Shown in pieces: positions 13,054 to 16,892 of a stretch of 16,892 nucleotides of DNA. Source of the DNA: Comamonadaceae bacterium (GTDB lineage Bacteria > Pseudomonadota > Gammaproteobacteria > Burkholderiales > Burkholderiaceae_C); the NCBI GenBank assembly GCA_947463845.1, contig CANHUM010000004.1, positions 1-16,892 on the forward strand, written 5' to 3'. Numbering within the stretch: the first letter of the stretch is position 1; each line of letters starts with the position of its first letter. The position numbers were made by a program, and so were the translations under genes. The notes beneath the pieces were generated by a model, which saw only the letters and a list, made by a program, of their open reading frames with translations, was not told the origin of the DNA and did not search any database.

Positions 13054-14016
13054 ATGGCGGTATTCACCGAAGTCACCGAATTCCAGGCCAACGACCTGAT
13101 GCAAGCCCTGAACCTGGGCGAGCTGACCCATTTGCGCGGCATCGAGGGCGGTATTGAAAACACCAACTACTTCGCCACCACGACCCAAGGCGAATATGTT
13201 CTGACCCTGTTTGAGCGCCTGACGTCCGAACAACTCCCCTTTTACCTGCTCCTGATGAAGCATTTGGCCGGTCACGGCATCCCGGTGCCCGACCCCGCCG
13301 CCAATCGCGACGGCGATGTGCTGCACAAGGTGTGCGGTAAACCTGCGGCCGTCGTCAACAAACTGGCAGGCAAAAGTCAGCTGCAGCCCCAAGCGGTGCA
13401 TTGCGCCGCCGTGGGCGACATGCTCGCACGCATGCACCTGGCTGGGGCCGACTACAACCGCAGCCAGCCCAATTTGCGCGGTCTGCCTTGGTGGAACGAG
13501 ACCGTGCCCGTGGTGCTGCCACACCTGGATGACGCCCAAGCCGCCTTGCTGCGCAGCGAACTGGCTTTTCAGAACCACATTGCCGAGAGCGCCGGTTATG
13601 CCGCACTGCCCCGGGGCCCGGTGCACGCCGATTTGTTCCGCGACAACGTGATGTTTGATGGCGAGCAACTGACGGGCTTTTTTGACTTTTACTTTGCAGG
13701 CGTGGACACCTGGCTGTTTGACTTGGCCGTGTGTCTGAACGACTGGTGCATTGACCTGCCCACGGGCGTGCACGACCACAACCGCGCCCATGCCATGGTG
13801 TACGCCTACAACCAGGTGCGCCGCCTGACGTCCGCCGAACGTGATTTGCTGCCCGCCCTTTTGCGCGCAGGGGCATTGCGTTTCTGGATTTCACGCCTGT
13901 GGGACTACCATCTGCCACGCGAGGCCGCCATGCTCACCCCGCACGACCCGACCCATTTCGAACGCGTTTTGCGTGGTCGGTTGCAAACCCCTGTTTCAAT
14001 GTCCGACCTCACCTGA
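13054..14016 (+). CDS. thrB: Homoserine kinase, APH-fold type
   Basis: Cytosolic kinase that phosphorylates L-homoserine with ATP on the way to threonine. At 320 aa it belongs to the aminoglycoside-phosphotransferase-fold homoserine kinases of Pseudomonas and betaproteobacteria, not the GHMP-type ThrB of E. coli. The start MAVFTEVTEF is typical of the family. EGGIENTNYF (31-40) is the nucleotide-loop region. The catalytic loop H191-A-D193-LFRDN198 and the metal-binding D211 in FFDFYFAG are intact, and DLAVCLNDWC (223-232) follows. No Shine-Dalgarno is visible before the ATG. The open frame continues upstream to 12874, but only through palindromic repeat DNA. It is followed after 5 nt by a membrane-protein gene. 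Confidence 0.96.
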   Translation: MAVFTEVTEFQANDLMQALNLGELTHLRGIEGGIENTNYFATTTQGEYVLTLFERLTSEQLPFYLLLMKHLAGHGIPVPDPAANRDGDVLHKVCGKPAAVVNKLAGKSQLQPQAVHCAAVGDMLARMHLAGADYNRSQPNLRGLPWWNETVPVVLPHLDDAQAALLRSELAFQNHIAESAGYAALPRGPVHADLFRDNVMFDGEQLTGFFDFYFAGVDTWLFDLAVCLNDWCIDLPTGVHDHNRAHAMVYAYNQVRRLTSAERDLLPALLRAGALRFWISRLWDYHLPREAAMLTPHDPTHFERVLRGRLQTPVSMSDLT

Positions 14017-14021
14017 TCACC

Positions 14022-14813
14022 ATGCATCTGCAAATCGTTCCAGCCAGCGCGGGCTTCAAATGGGCCAAGCAGGGCATGCGCACTTTCTGGCGTCAACCGT
14101 TGGCCCTGTCCGGCTTGTTCTTCCTGTTCATGATCACGGTGTCCATCATCTCGATCGTCCCCTTTGTGGGCAGCGCTTTGGCGCTGATCATTTTGCCGGG
14201 ACTCACGCTGGGCATGATGGCGGCCACGCAAACCGCAACCGAAGGCAAATTCCCCATGCCCAACGTCTTGTTTGTGGCCTTCAAGGCGGGTCCTCACCGC
14301 AAAACCATGTTCCATCTGGGCGGCTTGTATGCCGTGATTTTTCTGGGGGTGATGCTGATCTCCACGCTGGCCGATGGCGGGACCTTTGCCAAGGTGTACT
14401 TTGGCGGCGCCCAAATGACACCCGATGTGGTCACGGCCGACTCGTTCCAGACCGCCTTGTGGGTGTCGATGTTGTTTTATGTCCCGCTGTCCATGATGTT
14501 CTGGCATGCACCCGCACTGGTGCACTGGTATGGCATGCCCGCTGTCAAAAGCCTGTTTTTCAGTTTTGTGGCCTGCTGGCGCAACCTGAGAGCTTTTGCG
14601 GTCTATGTGCTGGCCTGGGTTCTGATTTTCATCAGCACAGGTGTGGTGGCCCTGCTCATCAGCAGCCTGATGGGCCAACCCCAATTGATGACCTCTGCTT
14701 TCTTGCCCATGGCCCTGATGGTTGCCGCCATGTTCTTCACCTCGATGCTGTTCTCAGTGCGCGACTGTTTCTCGACCGATGCCTTCGACGAGCAAGCCGC
14801 GCCCCCACCCTGA
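14022..14813 (+). CDS. BPSS1780-family membrane protein
   Basis: Inner-membrane protein of 263 aa, of unknown function, from a family common in Burkholderiales. It starts with MHLQIVPASAGFKWAKQG, a conserved amphipathic N-terminus, then about six hydrophobic segments near 28-47, 49-66, 97-115, 145-163, 192-216 and 224-245. The stretch FWHAPALVHWYGMPAVKSLF (160-179) resembles the best conserved part of the family as I recall it. The ATG lies 5 nt after the thrB stop without its own Shine-Dalgarno, so it is probably translated by coupling. The frame is open further upstream (13899) inside thrB; that part is not used. It ends 9 nt from the convergent slyD stop. Confidence 0.82.
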   Translation: MHLQIVPASAGFKWAKQGMRTFWRQPLALSGLFFLFMITVSIISIVPFVGSALALIILPGLTLGMMAATQTATEGKFPMPNVLFVAFKAGPHRKTMFHLGGLYAVIFLGVMLISTLADGGTFAKVYFGGAQMTPDVVTADSFQTALWVSMLFYVPLSMMFWHAPALVHWYGMPAVKSLFFSFVACWRNLRAFAVYVLAWVLIFISTGVVALLISSLMGQPQLMTSAFLPMALMVAAMFFTSMLFSVRDCFSTDAFDEQAAPPP

Positions 14814-14822
14814 AGTGTCTGA

Positions 14823-15299
14823 TCAGTGCTGATGGCCGTGTGCGCCATGGGCGTGACGGTGCGTCACCTCTTCGGCTGAAGCGGCACGCACCTCCAACAC
14901 TTTGAGCGCCAGTTGAAGGTGCTGTCCAGCCCACGGGTGGTTGCCGTCCAGAATCACTTTATCGCCCTTGATTTTCACCACGTTGAACACCTGTTCGCGC
15001 CCATCGGGCGTGCGTCCACGCAACTGACCACCCACCTTCACGCCGGGTGGAAATTCGCTTTTGGCAATGGTCTGCACCAGACTTTCGTCGCGTTCGCCGA
15101 AAGCGTCGGCCGGCGCCAGCTTCAAAGTGGTGGCAAACCCGACTTCCTGGCCTTCCAAGGCCTGCTCGATTTTGGGAAAGGTGTTGTCGTAGCCACCATG
15201 CAAATAGGACGTGGGCTCTTGTGCCTTGTCCAGCAACTGCCCTTGGGCGTTGGTCACTTTGTAATGCATGGTGACGATGGTGTTTTGGGTGATTTTCAT
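14823..15299 (-). CDS. slyD: FKBP-type peptidyl-prolyl isomerase, SlyD-like
   Basis: Cytosolic prolyl isomerase and chaperone of 158 aa. The FKBP parts are at about 1-70 and 130-140, with VTMHYKVTNAQGQLLD (9-24) and YLHGGYDNTFPKIEQALEG (32-50). The insert-in-flap chaperone domain is at about 72-128, with FPPGVKVGGQL (83-93) and DGNHPWAGQHL (118-128), the counterpart of DGNHMLAGQNL in SlyD. The C-terminal tail (147-158) has six His, a short metal-binding tail compared with the long His/Cys tail of E. coli SlyD; nickel or zinc binding is plausible. The start is the ATG at 15299; the open frame upstream (to 15686) overlaps uvrD and is not SlyD-like. It lies 26 nt downstream of uvrD and could be co-transcribed with it. 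Confidence 0.94.
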   Translation of the reverse strand: MKITQNTIVTMHYKVTNAQGQLLDKAQEPTSYLHGGYDNTFPKIEQALEGQEVGFATTLKLAPADAFGERDESLVQTIAKSEFPPGVKVGGQLRGRTPDGREQVFNVVKIKGDKVILDGNHPWAGQHLQLALKVLEVRAASAEEVTHRHAHGAHGHQH

Positions 15300-15325
15300 G
15301 GGTTCTTTCAGGCTGGGAATGGAGG

Positions 15326-16892
15326 TTAAACCACCGTGAGTTTGGCCACGCTCAGCGCCAGCCATTTCACGCCGTGGCGCGGGAAGTTGACCTGGGCGCG
15401 GGCGTCGGCTCCAGCACCTTCCACGGCCAGCACCTTGCCCTCGCCAAATTTGGTGTGGAACACGTTTTGGCCCGCCGTGATGCCATGCTCGGGCGCCGCT
15501 TTTTGCACTGGAACGGGCGGGCTTTTGTAGGTCTCGGTGCTCAGGCTGCTTTGGCCCCAAGCCGGGCGGGCGTGGCGATTGAAGGCCGGGGTTTGCGGCC
15601 AGCCACCCGAAGCGCCAGAAGGGGTGCCACCTGCACTGCCCAGATTTGAAAATCCGGCAGTTTTGGGGGTCACCCATTTCAGGCACGCTTCGGGCAGTTC
15701 ATCCAGGAAACGGCTTTTCAGGTTGTAACGGGTCTGGCCATGCAGCATGCGGGTTTGCGAGTGGCTCAGGTACAGGCGCTTGCGGGCTCGGGTGATGGCC
15801 ACGTACATCAGGCGGCGCTCTTCTTCCAAGCCATCAAAGTCGTTCATGGCGTTTTCATGCGGGAACAGACCCTCTTCGAGTCCCGTGATGAAGACCGCAT
15901 CAAACTCCAGGCCCTTGCTGGCGTGCACCGTCATCAGCTGCACCGCGTCCTCCCCAGCTTGCGCCTGGTTGTCGCCCGCCTCCAGCGAGGCATGGGTGAG
16001 GAATGCCGCCAGCGGGCTCATGGTCACGCCGTCTTCGCTGAACTCGTCGAGCATGACCGAGGCTTCGGTCGTCAAACCTTGACTGGCCGGGCTTTGCGAC
16101 AAGCCTTGCGGCAGCGCCACCGCACTGCGGCCAAAGCCTTCTTGGGTGACAAAGCTCTCAGCGGCGTTGACCAGTTCCTCCAGGTTTTCCACCCGGTCCG
16201 CACCTTCTTTTTCGGTGCGGTAGTGGTTGATCAGCCCGGTTTTGTCCAGCACCAGATCGATGATCTCGCGCAGCGTCATGCCCTCGGTCTGCTCGCGCAG
16301 CACATCGACCATGGCCACAAACGCCGCCAAATTGGCCCCCGCCTTGCCGGTGGTGGCGCTCACCGCGTCGTGCAGCGAGCAGCCTGCGGCGCGGGCCGCG
16401 TCCTGCAGCTGCTCGATGCTGCGTGCGCCGATGCCGCGCGGCGGGAAGTTGACCACCCGCAAGAAACTGGTGTCGTCGTTGGGGTTCTCCATCAGACGCA
16501 AATAGGCCAGAGCGTGCTTGATCTCGGCGCGTTCAAAAAAGCGCAAACCGCCATACACGCGGTACGGAAATCCGGCGTTGAACAGCGCCGTCTCCAGCAC
16601 ACGGCTTTGCGCGTTGCTGCGGTACAGCAGCGCCACTTCCTTGCGCTCAAAACCATCTTGCTTGACCAACTGACGCAACTCTTCCACCAGCCACTGCGCC
16701 TCGGCAAAGTCAGACGGCGACTCGACCACCCGCACCGGCTCGCCCGCGCCTTGGTCTGTGCGCAGGGTTTTGCCCAGGCGGGTTTTGTTGTGGCCGATCA
16801 GGTGGTTGGCCGAATCCAGGATGTTGCTGAAGCTTCGGTAGTTTTGCTCCAGCTTGATCTGGTGGCGCACCTGAAACTCGCGCACAAAGTCG
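15326..16892 (-). CDS. uvrD: DNA helicase II, UvrD/PcrA type (5' end cut by window)
   Basis: Superfamily 1A 3'-5' helicase for nucleotide-excision and mismatch repair. The last 521 residues are present; the N-terminal about 250-270 residues, with the Walker A and DExx motifs, lie beyond the right edge. Visible motifs (counting from the window edge): LEQNYRS (motif IV) at about 14-20; TVHASKGLEFDAVFITGLEE (motif V) at about 320-339; EERRLMYVAITRARKRLYL (motif VI) at about 357-375. The C-terminal Tudor-like domain that contacts RNA polymerase in UvrD/PcrA is present as GQNVFHTKFGEGKVL, ending ARAQVNFPRHGVKWLAL. A Gly/Ser/Pro-rich linker separates it from the helicase core. The GTG at 16885 is internal and not a start. 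Confidence 0.96.
   Translation of the reverse strand, partial: DFVREFQVRHQIKLEQNYRSFSNILDSANHLIGHNKTRLGKTLRTDQGAGEPVRVVESPSDFAEAQWLVEELRQLVKQDGFERKEVALLYRSNAQSRVLETALFNAGFPYRVYGGLRFFERAEIKHALAYLRLMENPNDDTSFLRVVNFPPRGIGARSIEQLQDAARAAGCSLHDAVSATTGKAGANLAAFVAMVDVLREQTEGMTLREIIDLVLDKTGLINHYRTEKEGADRVENLEELVNAAESFVTQEGFGRSAVALPQGLSQSPASQGLTTEASVMLDEFSEDGVTMSPLAAFLTHASLEAGDNQAQAGEDAVQLMTVHASKGLEFDAVFITGLEEGLFPHENAMNDFDGLEEERRLMYVAITRARKRLYLSHSQTRMLHGQTRYNLKSRFLDELPEACLKWVTPKTAGFSNLGSAGGTPSGASGGWPQTPAFNRHARPAWGQSSLSTETYKSPPVPVQKAAPEHGITAGQNVFHTKFGEGKVLAVEGAGADARAQVNFPRHGVKWLALSVAKLTVV

Noticed and set aside
12716..13099. Small frames on both strands across the polA/thrB intergenic region, giving repeated peptides such as RGASLCHI
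   Set aside because: The repeated peptides come from translating the palindromic elements; there is no Shine-Dalgarno or domain, and the DNA is better explained as structured noncoding repeats.

Overview
The window looks like a chromosomal segment of a betaproteobacterium of the order Burkholderiales, most likely Comamonadaceae (Limnohabitans/Rhodoferax/Polaromonas-like). This rests on GC-rich coding, a TRAP substrate-binding protein of the TakP type, the xseB-ispA-dxs operon, an APH-fold homoserine kinase (ThrB) beside polA, and a BPSS1780-type membrane protein. The genus is an inference; there is no rRNA or tRNA gene here to anchor it. Nearly all the DNA is ordinary, tightly packed housekeeping sequence, and I see no transposase, phage gene or CRISPR array.

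Layout. Positions 1-908 (minus) hold most of a TRAP transporter substrate-binding protein, cut by the window edge. Positions 1096-4098 (minus) hold xseB-ispA-dxs with overlapping or 1-nt junctions; IspA makes farnesyl diphosphate and Dxs feeds the MEP pathway. A 292-nt divergent intergenic region (4099-4390) carries several inverted repeats, a CRP-like site at the class II position of a predicted promoter, and a leader with terminator-like and alternative pairings. It precedes a plus-strand operon of a Rieske non-heme iron oxygenase, a DMT/EamA transporter and a 3-mercaptopyruvate sulfurtransferase (4391-7288).

Positions 7291-9122 (minus) hold a ZIP metal transporter with a His-rich loop, preceded upstream by a Tat-signal dienelactone hydrolase-family protein and its terminator. 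A divergent, apparently leaderless glutathione S-transferase follows (9237-9878). PolA (9882-12719, minus) diverges from thrB and a BPSS1780-type membrane protein (13054-14813, plus). slyD and the C-terminal two thirds of uvrD (14823-16892, minus) close the window.

The most unusual structure is in the polA/thrB divergent intergenic region (12720-13053). Two 84-nt elements lie in opposite orientation, each a 29-nt arm, 26-nt loop and 29-nt arm. The two loops are perfect reverse complements of each other, while the two stems are unrelated in sequence. In each element's own orientation all 29 positions pair, with exactly two G.U wobbles. A third hairpin (8-bp stem, 24-nt loop) sits between them at almost the same dyad centre as the loop pair. 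This looks like a constant-core, variable-stem palindromic element family that I cannot assign to a known class.
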